From Elymus sibiricus (Eukaryota; Streptophyta; Magnoliopsida; Poales; Poaceae), in assembly GCA_039707655.1 (NCBI GenBank), contig CM077673.1, positions 8,876,001 to 8,940,000 of the forward strand: a DNA stretch of 64,000 nucleotides. Reading direction: 5' to 3'. Position 1 is the first letter of the stretch. Each line of letters opens with the position of its first letter. A model generated the notes under the pieces. The model was not told the origin of the DNA. It did no database searches and saw only the letters and a program-made list of their open reading frames with translations. The position numbers and the translations under genes are program-made. This document shows, piece after piece, positions 32,101 to 44,138 of the stretch.

Positions 32101-33755
32101 CGAGCTAACCAAAAGCGCTACGATGTCCTACACGTTGCGTGGAGTCGAATGACGGCGGTGGCAGGACCAAATGGTCACCGGAGAGGCGCCGGCGATGAGC
32201 TCCGGCGGCGGCGCGTTTGGGCTCCGGCGAAATCTAGCGCTACGAGCAACGACTCGTCGAGGGAAAGACGGGGAAAGGAGGCGGGAGCTCACAGTGAGGC
32301 GTAGCCGTTCAAAGCGGGCTCGGGGGGGGGGGGGGGGGCTTGACGGCGACGCAATCGGCGACGGCGAGCGGCGGATCCAGAGGAGGAAGACGACGGCGTG
32401 GGGGCTCTCCTGGGGCTCCGGAGCTCGTTCCAGGGCACGGGGAGGAAGGGCTCGTCGGCGCGAAGCTTCTGGACAGGCTACGGGGGCGAGAGGTGGCCGG
32501 TGGCCGTGGCTATGGGTCGGCCATGGCGACGGTGCGGCGGATCTGGAGGGGGGAAGAGAGGGAGGAGAGCGAGCGGGCGAGGGGGGGAATGGCGAGGGCG
32601 TCCAGGGGGAGCGGTTGGCCTCGGCCTTATCCTCCCCGAAGCCCTGTGGCTGCAGGTGGCGAGCAGCGGCAGCGAGGCCACGCTCCGGCGGCGGCGCGTT
32701 CGGGCTCCGGCGAAATCTAGCGCTACGAGCAACGACTCGTCGAGGGAAAGACGGGGAAATGAGGCGGGAGCTCACAGTGAGGCGTAGCCGTTCAAAGCGG
32801 GCTCGGGGGGGGGGGGGCTTGACGGCGACGCAATCGGCGACGGCGAGTGGCGGATCCAGAGGAGGAAGACGACGGCGTGGGGGCTCTCCTGGGGCTCCGG
32901 AGCTCGTTCCAGGGCACGGGGAGGAAGGGCTCGTCGACGCGAAGCTTCTGGACAGGCTACGGGGGCGAGAGGTGGCCGGTGGCCGTGGCTATGGGTCGGC
33001 CATGGCGACGGTGCGGCGGATCTGGAGGGGGGAAGAGAGGGAGGAGAGCGAGCGGGCGAGGGGGGGAATGGCGAGGGCGTCCAGGGGGAGCGGTTGGCCT
33101 CGGCCTTATCCTCCCCGAGGCCCTGTGGCTGCAGGTGGCGAGAAGCAGCAGCGAGGCCGCGCTCCGGCCATGGCGAAGGCGACAACGGGGTGGCAGCAGG
33201 CAGGAGGAGGCCCCTGGTGGGCTGGGCCGCACTGTGCCTACGGCCCATGGCCAGGTAAGTGGCCTCTGGCCTTTCTCTTTTATTTCTTTTTTCTGTTTTC
33301 CTTTCTTTGCTTCTGTTTTATTTATTTTAGGCCAATATTCCTATAAGCAAAAAGGTGTCACATGGTCCAATAATTAACTTGCAATATTTTGGAGGGCCAC
33401 ATCCACTTTGAGCATTTTTAGAAACTGTTTTCATTTTCCAATGCAATTTAGAGTACTTTTAAAATGCTTTTAGCTACTGTTATTGATGGTGGGGTCCACA
33501 CCAGAAGCTTGGTGATGTTGTTTTCCTCAACATTACATGTTTTGGAATATTTCACAAGTTTGGAACGTTTTACTCTTGATGTTTACAAAATTATTTTTAT
33601 CACCATAATTCCTAGGACATTTTGAAATGGAATTTGAATTGGAATTTGAAACCAAACTTGATCAAGCCCCACTTAGCAAAATGATTGGGCACTGTTCATG
33701 GTCATTACTGTGCTTAATTACAATGAGCACTGTAGCATAAAACCAGGGTGTCACA
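29148..33755 (-). repeat. element A 5' LTR
   Basis: 4608 bp, with the same ends as the 3' LTR. It is longer by 465 bp because the GC-rich part is duplicated in tandem (32199-32681 and 32682 to about 33164). The target duplication ACCAA follows at 33756-33760. Confidence 0.92.
32199..33164. repeat. tandem duplication of about 480 bp, only in one LTR of element A
   Basis: Two copies start gctccggcggcggcgcgtt at 32199 and 32682. The junction sits on the short word gctccggc, which also occurs at the right end of the block (33161). The other LTR has a single copy, so the duplication postdates insertion. Poly-G runs inside differ in length. Confidence 0.88.
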
Positions 33756-33829
33756 ACCAACACTTCTCTTCGTTCTAAAATTGATCGCCAAACTTGTGAG
33801 GGGTGTGTAAAACGTAATGTTTGGGAAAC
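33756..33829 (-). mobile_element. LINE, third (most 5') fragment
   Basis: On the minus strand it reads THPSQVWRSILERREVLV and then continues, across element A, into QGIIRRIGDG at 19101. This is the LINE block before RIGDG. Its 5' boundary against the copia remnant is uncertain (about 33823-33830). Confidence 0.75.
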
Positions 33830-35403
33830 TGCACGACACCCAATACGGGGTGTGGCTATCTCATATATATAAGGGGTATACAGAGTACAGAGGTATATAC
33901 GGAAGCTTATACAAATACATAGTCTAACACCCTCCCTCAATCTTAACTATGTCCTGAACTACACAGCAAGTTAAGATTGCGCCTGCATCCCTCAAACTGA
34001 GGTTGTGGAAGAGGCTTCGTGAAGATGTCAGCAAGTTGATCCTTGGAAGAGATGAACTTGATATGAAGAAGCTTCCGTGCAACACGTTCCCTTACAAAGT
34101 GATAGTCAACTTCGATGTGCTTGGTACGAGCATGAAAAACTGGATTAGATCAAAGGTATGTCGCACCAATGTTATCACACCAAAGAACAGGTGGCTGCTG
34201 TTGAGAGATACCTAACTCTCTTAACAGAGACTATACCCAAATGAGCTCAACCGTGGCATTGGCAACCGCCTTGTACTCTGCTTCAGTGCTACTCCGAGAT
34301 ACTGTGGCCTGCTTGCGCGCACTCCAAGCGATCAAGTTATCCAAATAAAAGACAGCATAGGCCCCCGTTGATCGCCAGTCATCCGGGCTCCCAGCCCAAT
34401 CAACATCAGAGAAGGCTGAGAGGGCACACGAAGCGGTAGACCGAAGATGCAAGCCATAGGAGACATTATGAGAGAGATAGCGCAAGATACGCTTCACAGC
34501 TGACCAGTGTGAAGTCCGTGGAGCATGAAGATACTGGCACACACGGTTTACTGCATAGGAAATATCAGGCCGTGTAATAGTCAAGTACTGCAAAGCTCCA
34601 ACGACACTGCGATACTCAATAGCATCATCTGAAGAGAGCAAGTCACCATCCAAAGCTGATAACCTATCTGTCGCAGACATAGGGGTGGTAGCATGCTTGC
34701 AGCGCAGCATACCTGCACGGCGGAGCAGATCCAAAGAGTACTTATGCTGAGTAAGAGTCAGACCAGCAGAAGACCGTGAAACCTCCAGGCCAAGAAAGTA
34801 ATGGAGAGCCCCTAGATCCTTGACAGCAAAGTGACCACTCAAAGCAGACAGCAGACGATCCGAAGCAGACAAGGAGGAGCTAATGAGAATAATGTCATCA
34901 ACATACACCAGCAGATACATAGTAACTTCAGGACGATGAAGTAGGAACAGAGACGTGTCAGCGGTGGATGGGGTAAACCCAAGCTATCGAAGGACCGAAC
35001 CCTGTCGGGCATGCCATGCACGGGGAGCCTGCTTGAGTCCATAAAGCGCCTTAACAAGACAACACAAATGATGTGGACGAGCTGGATCAACAAAACCCGG
35101 AGGTTGCCGCATGTAAACTTCTTCCTCCAAGACCCCATGGAGAAAACCATTCTGAACTTCAAGCTGGCATAGAGACCACCCTTTGGCAACAGCCAAGGAC
35201 ATGAGTAACCGAATAGTGGTAGGTTTAAGAACTGGGCTAAAAGTATCCTCATAATCAAGACCATACCGTTGTTTAAAACCTTTTGCCACCAACCACGCCT
35301 TGTAACGCTCAATGGAACCGTCAGCGTGGTTCTTTACCTTGAAAACCCACTTGGAATCAATGATGTAGACACCAGACACAGGAGGAACCAGTCGCCAAGT
35401 ATC
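33830..35403 (-). mobile_element. Ty1-copia remnant: RT, RNase H, 3' LTR
   Basis: Minus strand. The 5' part of RT is at 34984-35379 ([23 protein letters not shown]-type block [28 protein letters not shown]). The 3' part of RT and RNase H are at 34231-34920 (LLVYVDDIILIS, then SDVDWAGSPDDWRSTGAY and SSTEAEYKAVANA), with a stop at 34228-34230 in the same frame and coding traces beyond. A purine tract at about 33930-33942 precedes a short LTR starting TGTTAGAC at 33929 and ending near 33830 (boundary approximate). Gag, protease, integrase and the 5' LTR are missing; at 35403 it is cut by element B. Frame changes occur in RT. Confidence 0.87.
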
Positions 35404-35733
35404 GGTCCAGTACCCAGTATTTTTTTTTAATTTTATTATTAAACAACGTCTGTTTTAATTATTTAGAGGCTCCAAAATAATTACAAAAATGCCGGTTTCA
35501 ATTTTATAAAATCTTAAGGAATATTTGCAACCCATCCAACATTTTTAAATTCTGGTTTGGCACAACTTTTAAATCCACTTTTTTAAAATGAATTTAAATT
35601 GCGATAAGAATCAAATTAAGGACCGATTTCAACCGTGATCAAACTTGTTTTAGCAAAATAATTAAGCTTGATCCAGGGCATTACTGTAGCTTAATTACAC
35701 TGGTTACTGTAGCTTAAATATCCGAGCGTCACA
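35404..35733 (-). repeat. element B left LTR, only the last 330 bp
   Basis: Begins abruptly with ggtccagtacccag directly after copia RT sequence and matches 43801-44138 of the central LTR. It ends GAGCGTCACA. The missing part (about 3.3 kb) was lost, together with the 5' half of the copia element, in a deletion. Confidence 0.85.
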
Positions 35734-38700
35734 ATTCTCCCATACTAACAAGAATTCTCGTCCCGAGAATCAAGAGGTAGAAGGAAAGAGCCCGGGGTAT
35801 TCTGCACGAAGATGATCTTCACGTTCCCAAGTGGCTTCATCTTCAGAATGGTTTGCCCACTGCACCTTGAAGAACTTGGTAACCTTCTGACGAGTCCGAC
35901 GTTCAGTTTCACCAAGAATACGGACTGGTTGCTCTTTGTAAGAGAGGTCTTGTTGCAGTTCAAGCATATCATGATCCACTGCTCGGATAGGATCCTTGAA
36001 GCGGCGACGAAGCTGTGACACATGGAACACATCGTGAACCTGAGAAAGGTTTGGCGGTAGTTCCAGTTGATATGCCACCTTACCACACCTTTCGAGAACA
36101 GTGAAAGGACCAATATATCGAGGAGCCAGCTTGCCCTTGATCCCAAAACAGTGTGTACCTCTCATTGGCGTGACTCGAAGATAAGCCTTTTCGCCAGGTT
36201 GATAGACCATATCTTTGTGATGACGGTCATACTGACTCTTCTAACGAGACTGAGCAGCCTTCAGATTTGCATGAATAATGCGGACTTGATCTTCGGCATG
36301 TTGGATAATATCCGGACCGACAAGTGTACGTTCCCCAGTTTCTGACCAATTCAGAGGAGTCTGACACTTACGTGCATATAACACTTCAAAGGGAGCCATC
36401 TTCAGACTAGCTTGATAGGTATTGTTGTAGGAGAACTCAGCATACGGAAGAGATTCCTCCCATTTCTTGCCAAAAGAAATGACACAAGCTCGAAGCATGT
36501 CTTCGAGAATCTGATTGACTCTTTCAACTTGACCCTGGGATTGAGGGTGAAAAGCGGTGCTGAAGGACAAATGGGTTCCCATAGCTTCCTGGAAACTTGC
36601 CCAGAATCTTGAAGTGAATAAACTGCCACGGTCCAAACTAATCACCAATGGAATATCGTGGAGTGAAACAACTCTGGACATGTAAAGATCTGCTAGCTGA
36701 CTAGCAGTAATAGTTTCCTTAACAGCCAGAAAATGTGCAACTTTGGACAGTCGGTCAATGACGACAAGAATAGCATCATTACCTTTCTGCGATCTGGGAA
36801 AACCAGTGACGAAGTCCATTTCAACATGGTCCCATTTCCATTCGGGAACCGTAATAGGTTGCAGAGTTCCGGCAGGCCTTTGATGTTCTGCTTTGATGCG
36901 ACGGCAAGCATCACATTCAGCAACATAGCGAGCAATGTCTTGCTTCATGTTAGACCACCAGAATCTTTGACGAATGTCTTGGTACATCTTGGCACTACCA
37001 GGATGAATAGACAGCGGAGTGTCATGTGCTTCCTTCATGACCTCCTGAGTCATATCATGTTTTTTCTCATTACTCGGTACCACTAGGCGGCCTTTGAAGT
37101 ATAAAGCGCCATCCTCAGCAATAGTGAAGGGTGAGGGCTTTCCTTCTGCGAGATCGAATTTAATCCTCTCGACTTCATTGTCACACTTCTGGATCCACTT
37201 GATGACGTCCACTAGATCTGGTTTAGCAACCAGGGTATTAAGAGAACCCCGGGAAACAACGTGGAGGTTCATTTTGTAGGACCCTTCAGGAGGGGGAGTG
37301 AGATAACCCTGAGGAACAATACGGAGGTTCAGCTTGTGGAATTCTTCTTGAAGAAGCGGGTGAGCCTTATGAACCTGAAGGTGATTGCAGTATGACTTGC
37401 GGCTCAAAGCATCAGCCATCACATTAGCCTTGCCTGGTGTATAAGAAATACCCACGTTGTAATCTGCTATGCGCTCCATCCATCTCTGTTGACGGAGGTT
37501 CAGATCTGGCTGAGTAAACAGGTACTTCAGACTTTGGTGATTGGTGTAGATCTCGCAATGATTACCAACAAGGTATTGCCGCCACTCTTTCAGTGCATGA
37601 ATTACTGCAGCAAGTTCAAGGTCATGAACTGGGTAGTTCTATTCATGAGGTCGCAATTGACGAGATGCATAAGCAACCACTCTGCGCTCTTGCATTAGGA
37701 CACAGCACATTCCTTGACGTGAAGCATCACAATAGATGACGAAGTCCTTACGAGTATCCGGAGGAGCAAGCACTGGAGCAGACGTCAGTTTGTCCTTAAG
37801 TGCCTGAAAGCTCTCCTGACATTTTTCGGTCCAGTCATATTTAACACCTTTGTGAAGCGGATTGGTTATGGGCTTTGCAATCTTGGAGAAGTTCTCGACA
37901 AATCGACGACAATAGCTGGCGAGTCCGAGAAAACTTCTGACTTGCTTGACATTCTTCGGGGGAGTCTAGTCAAGATCGTGCAGGGTTGACCGCGATACCA
38001 TCCTTAGAGATCACATGACCAAGGTAGGTTACTTCGTCCATCCAGAACTCACACTTTGAATACTTTGCATAAAGTTGATGTTCTCTAAGCCTCTCCAGTA
38101 TAAGACGAAGATGTTCAGCATGCTCTTCTTTATTCTTGGAGAATACCAGAATATCATCCAGATAAACCACGACAAATTTATCGAGGTAATCCATGAATAT
38201 ATAGTTCATCAGGCGAGAGAAGGTTGCTGGAGCATTGGTTAAGCCGAAGGACATGACTGTGTACTCGTATGAACCATAACGAGTAACGAATGCAGTCTTC
38301 GGAATATCCTCTTCACGAACCCGGATCTGATGGTAAGCCAACCTCAAGTCGAGTTTAGAAAATACTGATGAACCGGCAAGTTGATCATACAGATCGTTGA
38401 GCCAAGGAAGCGGATATTTTGTTTTGAATCGTTGCTTGGTTGATGGGGCGATAATCTTGGACTAATCGATTCGTACCATCTTTCTTCTTGACAAAGAGAG
38501 AAGGTGCTCCCCAAGCATAGGAGCTTGGACGAAAGAACCCTTGACGAAGTGAATCATCGATTTCTTGTTTCAGTTCAAGGAGTTCATGTGGAGGCATCTT
38601 ATATGGCCGCTTAGCAATAGGGGTGGTGCCTGGCACCAAGTTGATGACAAACTCGACAGCTTTGGCAGGGGGGATCCCTGGAAGTTCTTCCGGAAAAACA

Positions 38701-38790
38701 TCTTGGAAATCCCGGACAACTGGAATGTTTTCAATCCCTTCGAGAGGTGACGCATCCAATGCATTCTGGCATATAGTCAAGTTTCAGCAT
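35734..38790 (-). pseudogene. element B copy 1, pol remnant (RT to chromodomain)
   Basis: Minus strand, 5' to 3': the RT start (38385-38780, ending in a frame change at a T-run), RT with YLDDILVF (37970-38347), RNase H, integrase (36241-37479) and the C-terminal chromodomain (35770-36210, [18 protein letters not shown]). Breaks visible against element A: an 11-bp deletion at about 37974 next to TGG-to-TAG at 37966-37968; CAG-to-TAG at 37639-37641 in RNase H; CAG-to-TAG at 36241-36243 in integrase. The integrase Asp of the SLDRGS block is kept. Protease and gag are absent: homology to element A stops near 38790. Non-functional, but it preserves the family's motifs. Confidence 0.9.
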
Positions 38791-40229
38791 CTAACAGCTT
38801 GGAATGACACGATCGAGTACAACTCATAATCAAAGAAGATTACTAAGAGTTGTTGAATCGCAAAGCATACTCGATTCAGATATCGGTGTCCCTAAGTGTC
38901 CCACAACTCAGAACACGAGGAAACTGGAATCAGTGAAATATCATAGTTGATGAGGAGCTCATAAGAAGTTATAAAGCTCCATATTTATCAAGATACCAGG
39001 GATAATACTCGGAGATAGATCGGAATGGAGGTTAGACTAGTGTACTGATCTGTGGAAGACAAGCACTTTAACTTGTCTGAGAATGAAATGAAAGTAGAAC
39101 AACATGGTCGGAACCACGATTGCAAAGGGCAAAATCAAAGATACAAGATCAAATCATACAATGAATGATTATATGAAAGGAGAAGCTTCTATGATAAGAT
39201 CAACATCGTTTCCATGGGCATGAACACAAGGTTCAAGGTCGACTCCCACTTCATCAATGCATCACCTTCCATTTACACCTCGCCTTTGATGAAGTTGTAG
39301 TTTTGAAAGTTTAACTGGCAAAACACCAGGAGAGTATGACTCGTGAAAACTGTCGGGTTCACACGAATTAAGGAAGGCATAGGTCCAACCCATTGGGGCA
39401 TCTTAGGAACATATACCACAAACTTCAAGAGTAATTAACACATGCTTGACAACAGAGCATGGCTAACAAAAGCATAGGATACAACTTATCAGAGGGAGAA
39501 GACACAGTTTCCCAATGGCATCATGTATCAGGGGAAGAACATCACAAAAATTGTGAATGTGAAGGATGCTATCGGATAATAACCCAACATTGGGTCTAGC
39601 GGTCCACAAAGGACCTGATGTGAGTATCGGTATTAAATCAGAGGGAGAAAAAATGCAAGTCATCAGATCATAGAACATCCAAATAATTTGATGCTTAAAT
39701 AACCAAGGGAATTAAGATTTCCAAATTGGTGTATCGGAAATCGATGCTCCGATCAAATAGAAGTAAGATGAAAGGACTTAGATGGGCAATCAATCAAGGT
39801 TGATTTGCCAACAACCAACTCATGTTTAGAAAGACGTCTGAGCCGGACGGATAATTTATGACAAACAACTGATGACTGCGTGCATCCACACACAGGTTGA
39901 ATCAATAAAATCAATAAAACTCACATGGATATTGCTTGACCTATGGAATTAACCACCATGTAAGCAGGTGAGAAAAGTCAAGAGCAATAGGCTGCTCAGG
40001 ATTTCGGAAGACCGGATAGCGTTTCGAAGAATTTTGTGAAAGACAAGAACAACTGGGGACGAATGAATCCTCGATAATGATGAGGAGTTACCGCAGGGGT
40101 TGGCGATGGAAGGGACTCGCAAAATCGACGAGCACAAGTTCTCGGGAGAACATCAGAGAGTATCTTCGGAGTCTTCTGATGAATCAAGCCATCATCTGGA
40201 ATGAGGGGCTCTCCGGGGGAAGTAGTTAC
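38791..40229. other. element B copy 1, non-coding block in the place of gag and protease
   Basis: About 1.44 kb with no long frame and no gag or protease motif. It is nearly identical to 60813-62262 in copy 2. Its origin is not recognised. Its position between the leader and RT means the family moves, if at all, with proteins supplied by another element. Confidence 0.75.
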
Positions 40230-40452
40230 GAGAACCTAGAGTTAGAGTTAATTAAATCTTTAACCCGAAAGAGAAGAGAGATCAGAACCCAGAGTATAGA
40301 CGAGGAGTAAAAGATCCTAATACCACCCGATTGAGATGTGGGCCCGTAAGCCACACAACTATGTTAGTAAAAGTTTTTCAAGTACTAGACTCAACTTCGG
40401 CCAAGGAGTTGGAAAGGGGGCTACCTACAGGCAGTCGGCTCTGATACCAACT
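40230..40452 (-). promoter_or_regulatory. element B copy 1 leader and primer binding site
   Basis: Closely similar to the leader of element A. The PBS TGGTATCAGAGC (minus) is at 40438-40449, next to the LTR. Confidence 0.85.
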
Positions 40453-43400
40453 TCTGACGCCCCCGATTTGACCGTACGCTAATCAAACATGCAATGCGTA
40501 CGACCAAGATTAGGGACTCACTGATTGATGTCACAACACAACACTAGACACAAATTAAAGTCATACAACTTCATATTACAAGCCAGGGGCCTTGAGGGCT
40601 CGAATACAAAGCTCGACAAGCACGAGTCAGCGGAAGCAAATAATATCTGAGTACAGACATAAGTTAGACAAGTTTTGCCTTAAGAAGGCTAGCACAAACA
40701 TAAGTAGCGGATCGAAAGAGGCGAGGCCTCCTGCCTGGGAACCTCCTAACTACTCCTGATCTTCGGCACTCTCCACGTAGTAGTAGGCTCTAGCGGTGGT
40801 GTAGTAGTCGTCTTCGGAGTACTCCATCTCCTGGGCTCCATCGTCTGAACGCGGTAATCGTATCGAGGGGGAAAGAGAAAGCAAAGCAGCGGTGAGTACT
40901 CATCCAAAGTACTCGCAAGACTGACCTCAGAACTATGCTAAGTATGCATCATTATCAAGGGGAAGGGTTATATCTGGACTGACTGCAGAAAGCAAGAATA
41001 GGGAGAAGGCCTAGTCCTATCGAAGACTAGCATCTTCAGCATCTTGCAGCATTAGAAGAGAGTAGACTGGTATCTCATACATAGTCATATTATTGTAACA
41101 ATTTTATTAAGTAACCATGCCCAGAGATTCTTCCTCGACTCCTTGCGAGGAAGCAATCTCGAAGCCAACATTCATCTCAAATTTAAGTCACAGTTATAGT
41201 TGTATAAGGTCAAGGTACAACTCCAAGTCGTCCTGTTACCGTGGACATGGCTATTCGAATAGATTATTCATCCCTGCAGGGGTGCACCGCATTTCCAACA
41301 CGCTTGATCACCTCCGGCCGGACACACTTTCCTGGGTCATGCCCGACCTCGGGATAGAAGCATGTCGTCGCCCCACCTAGGCTCAACGAAGAGGCCAGCC
41401 CGCTGGTCTAAATCCTAAGCACAAAGGGGTCGTGGGCCCACTTGCCCTCTGTGCTCCTGCACGATGCGTGGGCGGCCGGAAGCAGACCTAGCACACTCCA
41501 GTCCAAGAGCTGTACCGTCCAGTCCAATCCGGCGCGCGCCGCTCCATTGCTGACGTTCGAAGAGCTGCGGCTGATACAACGACGCTGAGTACCCATAACT
41601 TCTCCCACGCGATGGTTTGGTGCGTAAAAAGGCCAACGACCCAACTCAGAATAAATGCCCAACCCATTAGCATTTTATTAATGCGGGGCAAGCGCGATCC
41701 TTGAAGTGCGGTCCCGTCGCCCCGTCTCGAGGATGTGTGGCAAGGGCCTCTCCTGCCCGTCCACGCCTCAACATAACCCTTTGGATGCCTTACCGGCGCA
41801 TCCCACCACATTTCACACACGGGTACCCTTGGGGCCGACCCGTCTCAAGACTGTCGGGAACTCAGGTCCACCTCAACCAGGGTGGTACCGCCTGTCCCTC
41901 CAGTCCCGTCTTTCACGTGTAAATAATGTCAAGTTAAAGTAACTGTGTGTATAAAACATCAAGACGGAACCTGAGGAATCACCCTCAATGGTCCCCGCTC
42001 GATGAAACCGTCAAGGTGGACCTAGAGGAATCACCCTCGAGGTTCCCACTCTTGAGGGGTTGCACGACAGAGTCATCGTCGGGAGTGGCGAAGGAGGAAT
42101 CACCCTCGATAACCATGACCGACTAGCTGCACTACAGAGCTAGCATCATGAGTACTTCACGAGGTGTCACCCTCGGTACTCGATAGTAGCGCTGCAGAGT
42201 CGTACAACTAGGGGGTGCGGTGATGTGAGGGGCCTGGCTCGTCGGTCGGTTCACCGAGTCTTCGGGTCTTCGAGTCGTCGACGAAGAAGCAGGGGCAACT
42301 GGGACTAAGGGGTCACTGGGGATTCATTGATCAACCTATACTAAGCAGTTGATATGATTGCAGGTATAGTAGCAGATTATCAAAAATAGGCTATGCATCA
42401 GAATAGGAGCTAACTAATACAGTAGCAAAATCTAATGCAAGAATAAGAGGGAAAGGAATAGGCGATATCGGAATGCTCAAGGGGGGGTTGCTTGCCTTGC
42501 TGCTCTGCGGCAAAAGGCTGATCGTCAACGGCGTAGTCGTACCCGGCAGCTGCGTCGGTCTCGGGGTCTACCGGTAAGAAGAGGGGGGAGAAACAATAAA
42601 TACAAGCAGACAAATGCATCACGATGCATGACATGGCAATATGCAGAGCTAGGCATGCACTAACGCAGTATTACACGTCGTAGACGGGTCGGAAGAATGT
42701 CTGACGATATTTTCCGGGTCTCGGGCTACTACCGGACAGATGAAACCAATGGAAAAGTTCCATGTTTGCTATGCTAGGAGCACGTGACGTGACAGACTAA
42801 CGGACCGCGTATACGGATTCGTGGGATTTTTCTGAACAACTTTCATGTATAAATTATTTTCATCCGAGTTACGGATTATTTTATATTAATTTTCAAAGTT
42901 TTATTAATATTCAGAAATTAAAACAGATTATTTTTATTCAATAATCATTTATGACATCAGCATGATATCACCATGACATCAGCAGTCAACTATTTGACTG
43001 TTGACCTGGTCAACTGACAGGTGGGGTCCAGTGTCATTGACTGCCCTAATTAACCAAGGATTAATTAAGTCAAATAGCTAATTAACATAATTAATTAGTC
43101 CAATTAGGTTTAGGTTAATTAAGTTAATTAATTATCTAATTAATTTATTAATTAATTAATTTAATTTAAATTTTTATAAACATTTTTATTTTTCGTTTTA
43201 ACAGGGCGGGCCCCGCATGTCATAGGGCCAGCCACACATACACATACACTACATGCACACGCACATCGCAGACACACACGCACACACACGCACACGCACG
43301 CACCGGGCCGGTGCGGCGGCGCGGCGGCCGCCGGCGGGCACTGTCGGGGGGGGGGGGGGGGGGGGCTCACAGGGGGGCGGTCGGACGGCGGCGGCGGCAC

Positions 43401-44138
43401 GAGGCGGCGGTGCAGCTGACGGGGCGGCCTTGGTCGTGAGGCGACGACGGCGGGGCCGGCAGGGAGCGCCGCGGGGCGGCGGTGGCGGTCGGCGACGGGG
43501 GCCAGGCCGGCCGGCAGGCGAGGCGGGGCGGGGGTGGCGTCGGCGGCAGGGGGTGGGCGGACGCGGCGGCTCGGGCCGGTCGGGGGGGGGGACGGAGGGG
43601 CGGCTGGGCGGTTCGGGCCGGCGCGCATGCGCGTCGGCGGGGCGGGGGGAGGGGGAACGAGGGAGGGAGCCGACCGGGCGGCTCCTGGCGACGCGCGGGG
43701 GGGGGGGGGGGGGGTGGAATGGGAGCGAGCGGGGGCGGATGGGGCTGGCGCTAGGGTTGCCCAGCTGGCTCCTTATAGGAGCTGGCTGGGCCGGCCTTTC
43801 GGTCCAGTACCCAGTATTTTTTTTTATTTTTTTTATTTTATTATTAAAGAGCGTCTGTTTTAATTATTTAGAGGCTCCAAAATAATTACAAAAATGCCGG
43901 TTTCAATTTTATAAAATCTTAGGGAATATTTGCAACCCATCCAACATTTTTAAATTCTGGTTTGGCACAACTTTTAAATCCACTTTTTTTAAATGAATTT
44001 AAATTGCGATAAGAATCGAATTAAGGACCGATTTCAACCGTGATCAAACTTGTTTTAGAAAAATAATAAAGCTTGATCCAGGGCATTACTGTAGCTTAAT
44101 TACACTGGTTACTGTAGCTTAAATATCCGAGCGTCACA
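40453..44138 (-). repeat. element B central LTR, complete
   Basis: 3686 bp, ends TCTGACGCCCCC (one base changed from TGTGAC) and GAGCGTCACA. It serves as 5' LTR of copy 1 and 3' LTR of copy 2. Four repeats around aatcaccctcg lie at about 41973-42176. 43300-43780 is GC-rich with long G runs. Confidence 0.9.
43232..43365. repeat. low-complexity CA/CG dinucleotide tract and poly-G run
   Basis: A (CA)n/(CG)-like tract of about 70 bp is followed by GC-rich DNA and an uninterrupted run of about 18 G inside the central LTR. Expect assembly or sequencing length errors here. Confidence 0.8.

Larger units (their letters stand above)
19102..33755 (-). mobile_element. element A: complete Ty3-gypsy chromovirus (Tekay/Del-like), 14.65 kb
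   Basis: Two long LTRs (3' LTR 19102-23244; 5' LTR 29148-33755) enclose PBS, an extra ORF, gag, and protease-RT-RNaseH-integrase-chromodomain on the minus strand. Perfect 5-bp target duplications ACCAA lie at 19097-19101 and 33756-33760. LTR ends are TGTGAC...GTCACA. A by-eye comparison of the first ~340 bp of both LTRs gives about 7 differences (~2%), so insertion is fairly recent. It is not autonomous now: there is a frame change between gag and pol, a stop in RT, and a changed catalytic residue in integrase. Confidence 0.93.

Noticed and set aside
32171..33346. 391-codon plus-strand frame in the 5' LTR of element A, and similar minus-strand Pro/Ser-rich frames here and at 22095-22746
   Set aside because: It spans a post-insertion duplication in GC-rich LTR DNA, contains poly-Gly from G runs, lies antisense to the element and lacks any domain.
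34003..34215. plus-strand 70-codon frame beside the copia RNase H
   Set aside because: Antisense shadow of the copia RNase H C-terminal coding sequence.
43253..43885. 210-codon Gly/Arg-rich frame in the central LTR of B
   Set aside because: Low-complexity translation of CA and G-rich tracts with no domain.
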